Source: Thermomucor indicae-seudaticae (Eukaryota; Mucoromycota; Mucoromycetes; Mucorales; Lichtheimiaceae). Taken from it: 12,873 bases of DNA. The position numbers and the translations under genes were made by a program. Positions 1-8,153 of the stretch are shown here, piece after piece. A model generated the notes under the pieces. That model saw only the letters and a list, made by a program, of their open reading frames with translations, did no database searches and was not told the DNA's origin. Location: assembly GCA_000787465.1 (NCBI GenBank), contig JSYX01000782.1, forward strand, positions 1 to 12,873, written 5' to 3'. The first letter of the stretch is position 1. Every line of letters starts with the position of its first letter.

Positions 1-372
1 AATGTAGCTTATACGGCTACACCGTTGCTTTATTCTATGTGTTAAGTCCACAGCTAGTTATTTATTAAGAAAAAGGCAAACCTACTCCAGTCGAAAGCAG
101 CCTGAGGTTCGCTGCATAGCATCACCTGGTCATTTTGACCTGTGCAGTAATTCCTTTATAAAAGCATAACCATTAGCGGAGGAGACATATATGTCCATCG
201 CGAGTTTTAAAGTGTACCATAAACCAAAGTTGATAAAGCTGTCGCGAAGTTGGAGACGAGCAAAGTATAGATATCTCAAGAACGGTCTGTACGTGTTTCC
301 GAGAAGCGTAAAGATCTGAAGCACGAGCGCTGAGAAATCGAAAAATGTAGCGAGGAATGGATGCAAAGACAT
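1..372 (-). CDS. SUR7/PalI-like membrane protein, 5' part (runs off left edge)
   Basis: The reading frame begins at the ATG at 372-370 and gives a hydrophobic first segment (LVLQIFTLLGNTY, about residues 16-28). This is followed by FLRYLYFARLQ and NFGLW, the pattern seen at the N-terminus of fungal SUR7/PalI tetraspan proteins of eisosomes and pH sensing. Exon 1 is 372-218 and ends inside the Trp codon at a GTACAC donor. Intron 1 is 217-140 (78 bp, ends GCACAG). Exon 2 (139-82) contains QVMLCSEPQAAFDWSR, which fits the extracellular loop of the family. A second intron is likely at 81-35. The exon 2 reading needs one base fewer than is present near the AAAA run at 133-136, so either there is a frameshift or the splice is not the one I chose. 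The transmembrane segments 2-4 expected in the family lie outside the window. The family call is fairly good; whether the gene is intact is unclear. Confidence 0.6.
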
Positions 373-1050
373 GGTTTATAAATTGTCACTGTAGTGAAAA
401 GAGAGGAGGAAACGAGAGAGGACAGGTCGCTTAGGCATAGTAGGCAATTTCCGCCTTTTTATAATCTGGCAGCAAACAATGTCCTGCATAGGGAAGAAGC
501 AAACTCCATGACGACATGGTATCCATCCTGGCTTCACCAAATACGGACAGCGGCATACCTGAAGCTCCGCGTTCCATCGCCAAGATTGCTTGCTATTTGC
601 TATTTTTAAAGTGTGCAGCGCTGGCTTTAGCTAACGTCCCCTTGAACCATCGGAAGAAGTCATGAGTGATGACCATCAGGTGCTTTGGTTATACAGGATA
701 ACGCGGAACCTTTCTTTCTCCTGTGGTCTATTCACCAAAGTCATTAGAGAGCCATCGCGCAAGAACAACAGTTCACAACGTGTATGGTCCATCAGCTTCT
801 TTAACGCTTGGCAAATCTGCACAGGCAAATACAAGATCCATGTGCACATGATCAGAATAGAAATCCGTTCCCGTTGGGATCATGCTGTGTCACCATTCTT
901 ACGTCGAACAAGCTATCCAGACACATATGATATACGTCTTGATGTTTCTGCCTCGCTCACGCGTCATACGCTTTGCATCAGAGCGGTACAGTAACTCTCT
1001 GATCGGGAGGCTGGTTAAGTCCGATCCTTGGTACAGAACGTTCGACGCAA
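373..1050. other. No recognisable gene
   Basis: This stretch lies upstream of the SUR7-like gene, so it probably includes that gene's promoter. The open frames on the plus strand (394-609, 662-994) show no motif, no plausible splice structure and no similarity I recognise. Nothing else supported was seen. Confidence 0.4.
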
Positions 1051-1052
1051 TA

Positions 1053-1090
1053 CAGTAGCTCCCCGTTAATTTCCGCTCTCGGTAATGTCA
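1053..1090 (+). repeat. Left terminal inverted repeat of the pogo/Tigger-like element
   Basis: It starts CAGTAGCTCCCCG immediately after TA and carries CTCTCGGTAATGTCA. It aligns, with one indel and a handful of mismatches over about 38 bp, to the reverse complement of 8154-8195. The CAGT start and TA flank are typical of pogo/Tigger ends. Confidence 0.6.
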
Positions 1091-1189
1091 GCCTCATTTT
1101 TTCAGGGAACAGCGAAAAAAACGTAGAGTTAACTTACCAAGTCCTCGTTATTTTCCTATTCCAAAGCCTAGCAGCGGTTGGATTCTTAT

Positions 1190-1428
1190 CGGAGATCACT
1201 ACGAAGCCCTTCTCTTAAGTCAAGACCAGCAGCTTTATTGCGTTTTTTTCTTTTTTTGGTTCGCTTGAGGATCTTCGATACCGTTGTTGCATCCGGCTTT
1301 TCGAAAGCTTGAATTCTATGTGAGGCCACTTGTCTAGCTCAGCCAAAGTCATCCTTGGATTTGGTTGTTTTTTTGGCTGCAATTTACTGTCGATGTTTCT
1401 CAGTCATCGACGTGTTCTGCTTCGTCAT
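1190..1428 (-). pseudogene. Broken pogo/CENP-B-type transposase, N-terminal helix-turn-helix
   Basis: Minus-strand reading from the ATG at 1428 gives an N-terminus with TEKHRQ. After a stop and a frame change it gives NPRMTLAELDKWPHIEFKLS. After another frame change at about 1285 it gives PDATTVSKILKR, then a basic run. This order (Lys-rich start, NP-x-MT-x-AEL-x-xW, then T-[TI]-[VS]-x-ILK) is the pogo/Tigger CENP-B-type DNA-binding helix-turn-helix. Only about 70-80 residues remain; the CENPB second domain and the DDE catalytic core are absent. The reading points towards the left TIR at 1053, so most of the gene has been deleted. It is certainly non-functional. Confidence 0.6.
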
Positions 1429-1866
1429 CCTGGAACGCGGCAGTAAAACATTGATGCGCCAGATTTTCTAAAGCTGCCACCCATAGTGCCCGCTCGATAT
1501 AGTCATCACCCCAGTGGCGCCACAAAGTGATCATCATAACTACAGATCGCTATATGGATTCAGTGATATTTCCCTGCGAGTGAAGTTGGTGCTAATTGAA
1601 AAGTGAACATTGCATTGAGCAGGCACTGTGTTTATAATGTCTTACATGGATGCATCGCCGAACAGCCCAGTCACTAACCCATGCTTACTGATGGCACCGT
1701 AACCTCGTACCACAACACCTACTGGCTTTTTCTTTGCAATTTGCGTAATTTGTATTTATTTTCGACGTTGTAAGTGATGCATCTTTTTCGCTAAGCATAA
1801 AGTATGATTTGCGTCAGTCGGAGAAGCACGTTCGAACCGAATGAGGAAGTATTTGCGCTCAAATTA
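1429..1866. other. Transposon interior without recognisable gene
   Basis: No supported coding region was found. By position it would include leader sequence upstream of the transposase remnant. Motifs resembling a pogo terminus (reverse complement starting CAGTAGGTG, at about 1698-1723) were seen but lack a TA flank. Confidence 0.3.
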
Positions 1867-2077
1867 TAGCGGCCCTCCGATTTAACGATGTTCGATTTGA
1901 CGATCACTTTTGAGCCTTCTCGAGTTTGTAAACTGGGAAATATCATTATTTCCGCCTTAACAATTATTGATCACTTCGGACGCTTCTATCGTTAAATCGT
2001 GAACCGATCAAAGGTATTTCGCTTAACGTTTACCCTTTGGATTCTCGCCCCAGAACGTTAAATCGAAGCAGCCACTG
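1867..2077. mobile_element. Pogo-like MITE, 211 bp
   Basis: The left end reads TAGCGGCCCTCCGATTTAAC. The right end, read on the minus strand from 2077, is CAGTGGCTGCTTCGATTTAA. The two match as imperfect terminal inverted repeats sharing CGATTTAACG. TA dinucleotides flank both ends (1865-1866, 2078-2079). The interior is AT-rich, holds further degenerate copies of the CGATTTAACG motif (for example the inverted CGTTAAATCG near 1992) and has no coding capacity. These termini differ from those at 1053 and 8195, so this is a separate element nested in the larger one. Confidence 0.6.
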
Positions 2078-2564
2078 TATTATACAGTTGCATAATGTCA
2101 GGAGGGGCTTCTATCCCGAATTCAGAAACTTGTGCGAAATATGTATATTTGCACAAAACTGCAATAAGGGAACTCCTGGAATCATTCTTTGGATTTGAGG
2201 TCGCATGAATGCCTAGTGATGGATATTTACTCACGCTGGTGTCTCTAACGGCCACTTTGTATATGACAGCTGGTTGGATTCGTTTTGTTTGCAGGATTTG
2301 GGACGAGTGGCATGCTTTCCCATCAAAATGATAGATTGGCAATTTTGGAGGCTCCAGGCTTCTCCGGGAGCCGATGATTGAACTATGCAACTCCCGTTGT
2401 TCGACGTACTCCATGTCTATAGCTAATTCGAGTCGCGACAGTGCTGAGACGGTGCCTGAGTCATGGCCTTCCGGCACCAGCTTTTGACCTTCTCCCAGGC
2501 GTAAGGTTAAGGTCTGTGTAATTTCGACAAACAGAAGAGACATATTGATAGATGCTGTTCTCAT
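2058..2564 (-). CDS. Uncharacterised open reading frame, 168 codons
   Basis: A clean open frame runs from the ATG at 2564 to a stop at 2060-2058. No domain, signal peptide or transmembrane segment is recognised. Its last codons and stop lie inside the right terminus of the MITE at 1867-2077, so if it was once a real coding sequence, its 3' end was replaced by that insertion. It could also be chance, since nothing beyond its length supports coding. Confidence 0.2.
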   Translation of the reverse strand: MRTASINMSLLFVEITQTLTLRLGEGQKLVPEGHDSGTVSALSRLELAIDMEYVEQRELHSSIIGSRRSLEPPKLPIYHFDGKACHSSQILQTKRIQPAVIYKVAVRDTSVSKYPSLGIHATSNPKNDSRSSLIAVLCKYTYFAQVSEFGIEAPPDIMQLYNTVAASI

Positions 2565-2967
2565 TTCCAGTCGGTTCTTTACGGCCGACAGACATTATGG
2601 AAATCTCCATCTTTGTCGTCCAAACTGATGAATATGATCGACGTAGTATACAACGTCCTCAAAGTTTCTGTGAAGCTGGCTTTGCGAATCTTTCTCTTGA
2701 CCATAACAAGTCAGAAAGTTGTGATATCTAGTGTTGGGAAACATCAACCGTGCATTCGCTGGCCTGAGCGTATACTCATAGTAAGCAATGATGGCTTGTC
2801 GTAAACAAGTTCTTTCTCTTGTTTGATACTGCTTCCGTCAGACGCAAGGAATAGCATGAATGTTGTCACACAAAACGGATGACTGAAACAGAAAGGCCAA
2901 CAGTTTGCATGAAAACGAGTGTTCTTGAGCTCGCGACCTTTTTCTTCTTCAAAGTGGACGGTCAACC

Positions 2968-3064
2968 ATGGGTGTAAAAGGCATTCATTACTTTGCGTCG
3001 AAAAACGGAGCATACCAAACTGTGCCATCGCTCGTGAACATTCTGGACGAGAGACAAATTACGG

Positions 3065-3095
<31 letters not shown>

Positions 3096-4491
3096 GACTT
3101 ATAGACTTTTGCGCTGTATTTTTCCCGTTTTTCCAGCAGCTTGTCGCAGAACACGCACTACATCTTGAAGTGATTAGAAAATTAAATCCTGGTACGATAA
3201 GTGGCATATTTGAACGGGGTTTTGGAAGCATGGAAAACTTACATATATATTATCAGATGATGCAATCCTCGTTAAGAAGCATGAAGAAGAGATGAAACAT
3301 TCGTTACGACGATTTGTCGACGTTGCTGTTGACCTTTCCAACAAGCTGCTGGATACGGGAGATTGCGGGTTGTGCCGGAGGGTGTGCTTGGTGATCGATG
3401 GTGACACTTTTCCTGCCAAGCGTGTAGCTGAATCTGCCCGACGCCAGAAGGCGACCAAGGCTTACGACGCAGCGGTGAGAATATGGACCGCTTCGACTGT
3501 TGTTACAAAGCGCAAGTGTGATAGATTTGCACGTCAAGCCAGGGACTGGGTACGAATGGTTCCAGCGCTGAGGTCGAAAATGATCGAGGTAAGTGCATAA
3601 ATGAAAAAGCCATGTTGCCCACGCTTATTAACCACGTGCTATGCTGGATCTCCAGATCTTGGAAAAGAAAGGTATAAAACTATACTCTGCAGCTGACGCC
3701 TGTGGTGCGGTCTCCTTTTTGAAGGCACCATTTGAAGCTGATCCTGTTTTGGTGTCCTTCGCTGCTGCGGCAGGTAACAGAGGAGCGATAGTGTCTCCAG
3801 ACGGCGACACATTGTGCTACACTGGTGGTCTGCTGGCCCTTGTAAGTGCTGTCTGCTTACGTTGGATAGGGCGTATCTGACCATTGCCTCAACAGCGTAT
3901 CCTCAGAGTGAATTGGTCTGATCCCAAATTGTCTGCAAAGATAACGACGAAGCAATTGGTACTGGATCATCTTGATTTACGTCAACCACAAGAGACAAGT
4001 TACAATCAGGTTTGGCCTTCCACTGTCCATTCTGCTGCATCCATGTATAAATGGGTCTGTTATATAATATCCAGGCAGAGGCAAGATGATCCGTGATTGC
4101 CGCAGCAAGCAGGAATGATTATGTAAGCAATATCAAGCAGAAGTCCTTCGAGGTTGTACGCCGCATTGTCATGCAAGCACGCAGTCGGTTGTGGTTCGCC
4201 GACGATCTTTTTGACCATGTATGTGCTGCACACTCAGGCGATCGTAATAAATTTTCTTATTTGTTTTAAAGCTCTGGAGCAAACTTGGATCGAATGATGA
4301 ATTCACGAAAAAGCGGATGACAATCGCCCTGCATCAATTTAATGTGCCTCTTGTATCAACTTCGGACAAGGTCTTCTATTTCAGCTCCAACAGCAAGCTA
4401 CGTTACTTCAGTGAGTTTATTATAAAAGAAACAGACAGAAAGCGCCTTTCGCAAGGCCCTCAAACTCGGTCTATGATGGTCAAAGCACGAG
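2968..4491 (+). pseudogene. Rad2/XPG-family (FEN1/EXO1-like) nuclease half of an XPG-Fanzor fusion gene, broken
   Basis: Rad2-family enzymes cut 5' flaps or duplex ends with two metal ions held by acidic residues. The ATG at 2968 gives MGVKGIHYF, the usual XPG N-terminal start. After a TA-microsatellite interruption comes IDFCAVFF, with the first conserved Asp. Then VIDGDTFPAKR (3388-3420) holds the second Asp and a basic residue. PFEADP (about 3731-3748) gives two acidic residues, VSPDGDTLCY (about 3791-3820) two Asp, and SRNDYV (4108-4125) the last Asp of the helix-hairpin-helix region, with Arg where Gly is usual. GT-AG introns are at 3589-3655, 3842-3895, 4010-4074 and 4219-4271 (53-67 bp). 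Damage: frame shifts at two TA tracts (3071-3108, about 3242-3255) and an in-frame TGA at 4087-4089. A fifth intron, 4492-4537, splices this half in frame onto the Fanzor half. Confidence 0.75.
3071..3108. repeat. TA microsatellite plus 8-bp duplication inside the XPG-like exon
   Basis: Positions 3071-3095 are an uninterrupted AT run of 25 bases, followed by ATAGACTT twice in tandem (3093-3100, 3101-3108). Upstream the frame reads ITDIHI and downstream another frame reads DFCAVFF. Removing the run and one duplicate would place the conserved Asp where the family has it, so the repeat is an expansion within coding sequence rather than an intron. There is no GT donor. Confidence 0.7.
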
Positions 4492-4537
4492 GTATACAGT
4501 ACATCAAAGAGTGCTACATAGGTCGAAAACCTACCAG
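4492..4537 (+). other. Intron joining the XPG-like and Fanzor halves
   Basis: The sequence starts GTATAC and ends CTACCAG, 46 bp, in phase 1. The upstream exon ends with VKAR plus G; the downstream exon continues with AT, giving Asp and then YTGHIPEFGNYVYP. Without this intron the upstream frame runs on as low-quality sequence and the downstream frame is closed by TAG at 4519-4521. The same length and style occur in the intron at 6622-6667. Confidence 0.6.
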
Positions 4538-6829
4538 ATTACACAGGGCATATCCCAGAATTCGGAAACTATGTTTATCCCATTGTCGCTCACAAGGTGG
4601 ACGAAAACCTCTTGGTGAAGTACCCGCAAAAAGAGGAGAAGAAAAACGAAAAGAAGCCGAGCTCCAGTCAAAGCACCATCAAGACACCAGATAACGCCAA
4701 CAAGCGCAATAGAAAGCAAAATTTATTTACAATCAACGATGGTACCGGTAGTGTAAGCACGATTGCAGCAAAGTCTAGGAAGAAGGTGACGTGGGATGCA
4801 GGCCTTTTTTCGTCAATTCTGTCAGCAGCGAAAACCCGTTGCAAAGACAATAATGATCTGTCTGTCAAAGAAGCGACTATCTTATGTGGAACATTAAGAG
4901 AATAATTGAATGATATGGCAATGGTGAGGCAAACAGCCTGTCAGCTTATGAACATCGTGCTACACATAGTAAACACTGGCAATTTTGACATGGAAGTCAA
5001 ACGCACTGTATATCGAAATTTCTTCATGTCTGACCGCAGTAAAAGAGGGGGGTACTCCGAGGTCTCCGGAGACTCGAAGAGCGCGGCAATGAAAACGTGG
5101 ACGTGGACGCTGCGTATGATTGTTAAAAAAGCCTGAGAACAAGAAGGCATAAACCATGACAAACGATGAATACAATCCTGGACAGCCAAGGATTAGCTAT
5201 AACGGAGAAATAGAAAACACGCAGAGCCTGAAAGCGTTTCCGAACGATGCCAATTGAGGACCTCCTGGAATTCACCAAGGACAACCGGATATTAGGCAAT
5301 TTCTTTTTATTGGCCAGGAAAGTTTGGTATCAAGGCTATCAGGACGATTGGAGCAAAGCTCCAGAATTCCCTCCCCTGCAGCATCGCTCTGACTTTATGG
5401 CCCAAACTGCACGAGAGTTAGACAAAGATTTTGGAGCAAACATAACACAGCAGCTTATACCACGCTACACGCAGTATATACAGGCAAGAAGGGCTGAAGA
5501 GGCCAGGGTGCCAGCGGGATGGCCGCGCCACGAATCCTTTTTGGTTTGGCTATTACAGCAATGCAATTCGACTACGCCCATAGACTTCTCTGTAATCAAC
5601 ACAACGTTCCCGTGGATCGGAGCCAAGACAAAAGATGCCATGCAGAGGTTTGTTCGAATGCTTCGCGAGAAGAGTATGTCGTGGAGTCAGACAGACATCA
5701 AACAAGAGCCCGTGTTCCTGGCTATGAAGAAAAAGACCATACCCGAGAACTGGCCAGACGACGAGGATTTTGTACACTATATATGCGATCGTATCTTACG
5801 TCTTGGAAAATTTCAAAATGATGACATTGACAAGAAGGTGCAGGACGCTGGCACAGACGTGCAGAGACAGATTGTCGAATTTATCACCTCTGAAAGACGA
5901 CTGTTGGAGGTTACATATGGGGTTCCTATTGTCGAAAAGCAGTCAGAGCAGGCACAGGTAGACGTAGGCTGGTGTCTCGGTCTTAGGGAACGACAGAGCA
6001 ACAATTGCAGCAGACAATGGGGTTTCCTCTTACATGCCACCATGCTTATCCATAGTTCTGGCAAATGTGGGAGCTTCGCGTTCTGCCCTACTGCATCTGT
6101 GTCCAGGCCATGCATGACCTTTTCTCGTCTTTTTACACATACGCTTCTGCAGAACTTTACGTACTTCGCTTCTACCTGGATTGCTAAGCAAGAAAAAGAC
6201 GCGCATAATTGGTGCAGCATAGCGGAAAGAATTGAGACTATGTACAAGCAGCAGCAAAACCCTATGGGTACAGCATTTACCTACTTACTTGACATTGGGA
6301 GAATGGCTTTCATCCAGCATGGGAAAGTCAGAGTTTCTAAACGTGGCTATGGGAGGGAATTGGCGAAGACTGTCCCTGGCATCCGCGAGCTGCAGCGATA
6401 TCAAGAGTGCGATGTTTTCAAAACCAATGGCGTCCGACTTATTTGCATGTACTATGATCTATGCTCTGCAAAGAACTCTCAACAGAAAGGGCTTCCTGAT
6501 TGCCATGGACTGGATTATCAAAATGAGATCGAGGCTGTGATCTGTCTGGATATTGGTGAGAGGTACACCACCGTGGCGTTTTGCATGCCGACTCCGTTCG
6601 ATCATGAAGGTTCGCCTTGTAGTATGTTCTAATGTAAGCCTAAGGTACTAAAGGGATGTATTTTTAGAAGAAGAGAAAGGTGCACGTCACCAGAAGGCCA
6701 TGAAACGTTCAGTGGACGACGATGCCACAGCCAGTCCCTCGGTGGAGGTATCGTGCCCAGAACGTGTGCTGGGAGCACAAATGGCAATTAAAAGCACGCG
6801 CTTACATGGGAGATCGAGTAAAAATACCA

Positions 6830-7116
6830 TGTAATGGTGCAGGGCTCAGGGCACCAGACTTACGATCGGAATCGTATTGCCAGATCGAGAGGAGAACCGT
6901 AATGTCGAAGCGAACAAAACGTGAGGATGTCCGAGTAGCGGACATCCGTCTTTATATAAGAAACGTCTGTGCGGAGACAATAAATCGTACACTTCTTTGT
7001 GCTACTTAAGCGTCTATCTACTCTATTCTAGGCTCTATCCTAATTGGGTGTCCGTCTGAAACCTTGATCCGTCGGTAGATACTTGTCCCGCTCATTGCTT
7101 CTGTAGCACCGCTACA
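6830..7116 (+). mobile_element. Solo LTR of a retrotransposon, 287 bp, inserted in the Fanzor exon
   Basis: It begins TGTAATGGTGC and ends GCACCGCTACA, an 11-bp near-perfect inverted terminal pair with the TG...CA ends of LTRs. It is flanked by a perfect 5-bp direct repeat TACCA (6825-6829 and 7117-7121), the target-site duplication made by integrase. Inside are a TATA box (TTTATATAAG, 6951-6960), a polyadenylation-type AATAAA at 6979-6984, and a perfect 9-bp stem with a 5-base loop (6925-6947) just before the TATA. Orientation is therefore plus. No retrotransposon internal region is present, so it is a solo LTR left by recombination. Removing the LTR and one TACCA joins the Fanzor frame exactly. 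Confidence 0.9.
6925..6947 (+). promoter_or_regulatory. Hairpin just upstream of the LTR TATA box
   Basis: GGATGTCCG and CGGACATCC form a perfect 9-bp inverted repeat around AGTAG, immediately before TTTATATAAG. It could be an operator-like palindrome or RNA hairpin of the LTR. Function unknown. Confidence 0.4.
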
Positions 7117-7741
7117 TACCATATGGTGCGCACAGCAGAAAATGGAGCACGGCGTACATATTGAGGAGCAACTGCTGAGTCGTGACTCAAAGTATGGCGG
7201 CTATGACGAGTACCTAGCGTACGTCCGTGCTTGGCAGAACTGCACACTACTGAAACCGTTCTACACAAGCAATTCGGTTGTACGCCGTCAATTGGACACT
7301 TATAGGAGCATTCGATCAGCTCATGACCGATGAGCATATGAGGTCTTAGAGCCTATAGTCAAGCAAAGGAAGTTCAAGGCTGCCGTTGTGTTTCGTCTGG
7401 ATGGTATAGCGAAGGCAGCAAGAAAAGGAGCAATGGCACCGCAGGATTCGAAGTTTGTGAAGAGCATCGAGCGCTCAAGCAAAAGCATCATGAGTCAGCA
7501 ACAGAACGAAATTGTGCTTGTACGTTCGAACGAATACTGCACTTCACGCATTTGTCCTAAATGCCTAACCCTCGGCCGGACTGTCTTCCTTAACCGCATC
7601 GACATGCGGCTTCTACGATGCCAATCGTGTACTACAGTATATCACCGAGACAAGATGGCTGCGTCAAACATCGTTATAATCGGCTATACAGAAATCGAAT
7701 ACTGCAAGAGGCCGGCATCTTTTATACCGAAAAGAAAGTGA

Positions 7742-7840
7742 ATCCCTACGTGTCGTTGGCACTGCCGTTTGGCGTACAGGTGAGTCAAAATGACTTCGCT
7801 TAAGCAGTTCAAACGGATCTTCTGACGCGACACGATATAT
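7742..7840 (+). ncRNA. Candidate omega-RNA region downstream of the Fanzor stop
   Basis: Fanzor and TnpB guide RNAs typically come from the sequence at and just after the 3' end of the gene, towards the element end. Here CGTGTCG (7749-7755) pairs with CGACACG (7828-7834), and a smaller AGTCA-AAA-TGACT hairpin (7783-7795) lies inside. No gene is evident. This is a positional and structural suggestion only; such short pairings can arise by chance. Confidence 0.22.
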
Positions 7841-8153
7841 AGTCTTCGAGATTGGTAAGAACAAAAGAAACATTTTGGCAAGTACATTGCAGGCTAACGT
7901 TCTGGGTGTTTGTACTGCTCTGGATGTATTTCGCGTCGACGAGTTCGCTCAGCAAGTATCGCTGGATTAGCTGGTAGGTGTCCAAAAATAAAATATCCTC
8001 TGCGTTCAAGTTCTCATTAAAGTTCATGGAATGGGCTTCATTTCTAGGGCGAAATTGCCTTTTGGTTGACGCAAAGAAAGACATCTGGAGTGGCAAAAAC
8101 ATCTTCAAAATCCAGTATAACCTGGCCACCTTGCGTCACAACGCTTTTGAAGA
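7841..8153. other. 3' non-coding part of the transposon, no recognisable gene
   Basis: Open frames exist on both strands (7978-8241 plus, 7809-8129 minus) but neither shows a known motif, and they overlap each other. If the element ends at 8195 this is its 3' flank, where a guide-RNA scaffold could extend. Confidence 0.3.

Larger units (their letters stand above)
4538..7741 (+). pseudogene. Fanzor (TnpB-like RNA-guided nuclease) half of the fusion gene, broken
   Basis: Fanzors are eukaryotic relatives of TnpB that cut DNA guided by an omega RNA. A basic linker (4600-4800) leads to a helical N-terminal region (about 4790-5030). The longest clean frame, 5247-6621, ends with the RuvC-I motif CLDIGERYTTV, Asp codon at 6549. 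A 46-bp intron (6622-6667) follows, then IKSTRLHGRSSKNT up to 6829, where a solo LTR interrupts. The frame resumes at 7122 (WCAQQKMEHG) and continues through a linker (YLAYVRAW) to the NEYCTS motif (Glu codon 7532, probably the RuvC-II acid in its Fanzor position). Then come a CxxC pair (7553-7564), a second CxxC (7619-7630) and the RuvC-III motif HRDKMAASNI (Asp codon 7649). Damage: TAA 4903-4905, frame lost at about 5040-5247, the LTR, and TGA 7331-7333. Stop at 7739-7741. The zinc ribbon and RuvC-III make the family call firm. Confidence 0.88.

Noticed and set aside
662..994. 110-codon plus-strand open frame
   Set aside because: No recognisable motif, and composition like the surrounding non-coding DNA.
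1698..1723. Possible second pogo terminus (minus strand CAGTAGGTG...)
   Set aside because: Only the first six or so bases match the other termini well and there is no TA flank.
2744..3028. 94-codon minus-strand open frame
   Set aside because: Overlaps the start of the XPG-like gene on the other strand and has no motif.
3071..3108. TA tract as an intron
   Set aside because: No GT donor or suitable AG acceptor; the flanking codons join only by deleting the tract.
6722..7009. 95-codon plus-strand open frame
   Set aside because: It spans the Fanzor exon and solo LTR in a wrong frame.
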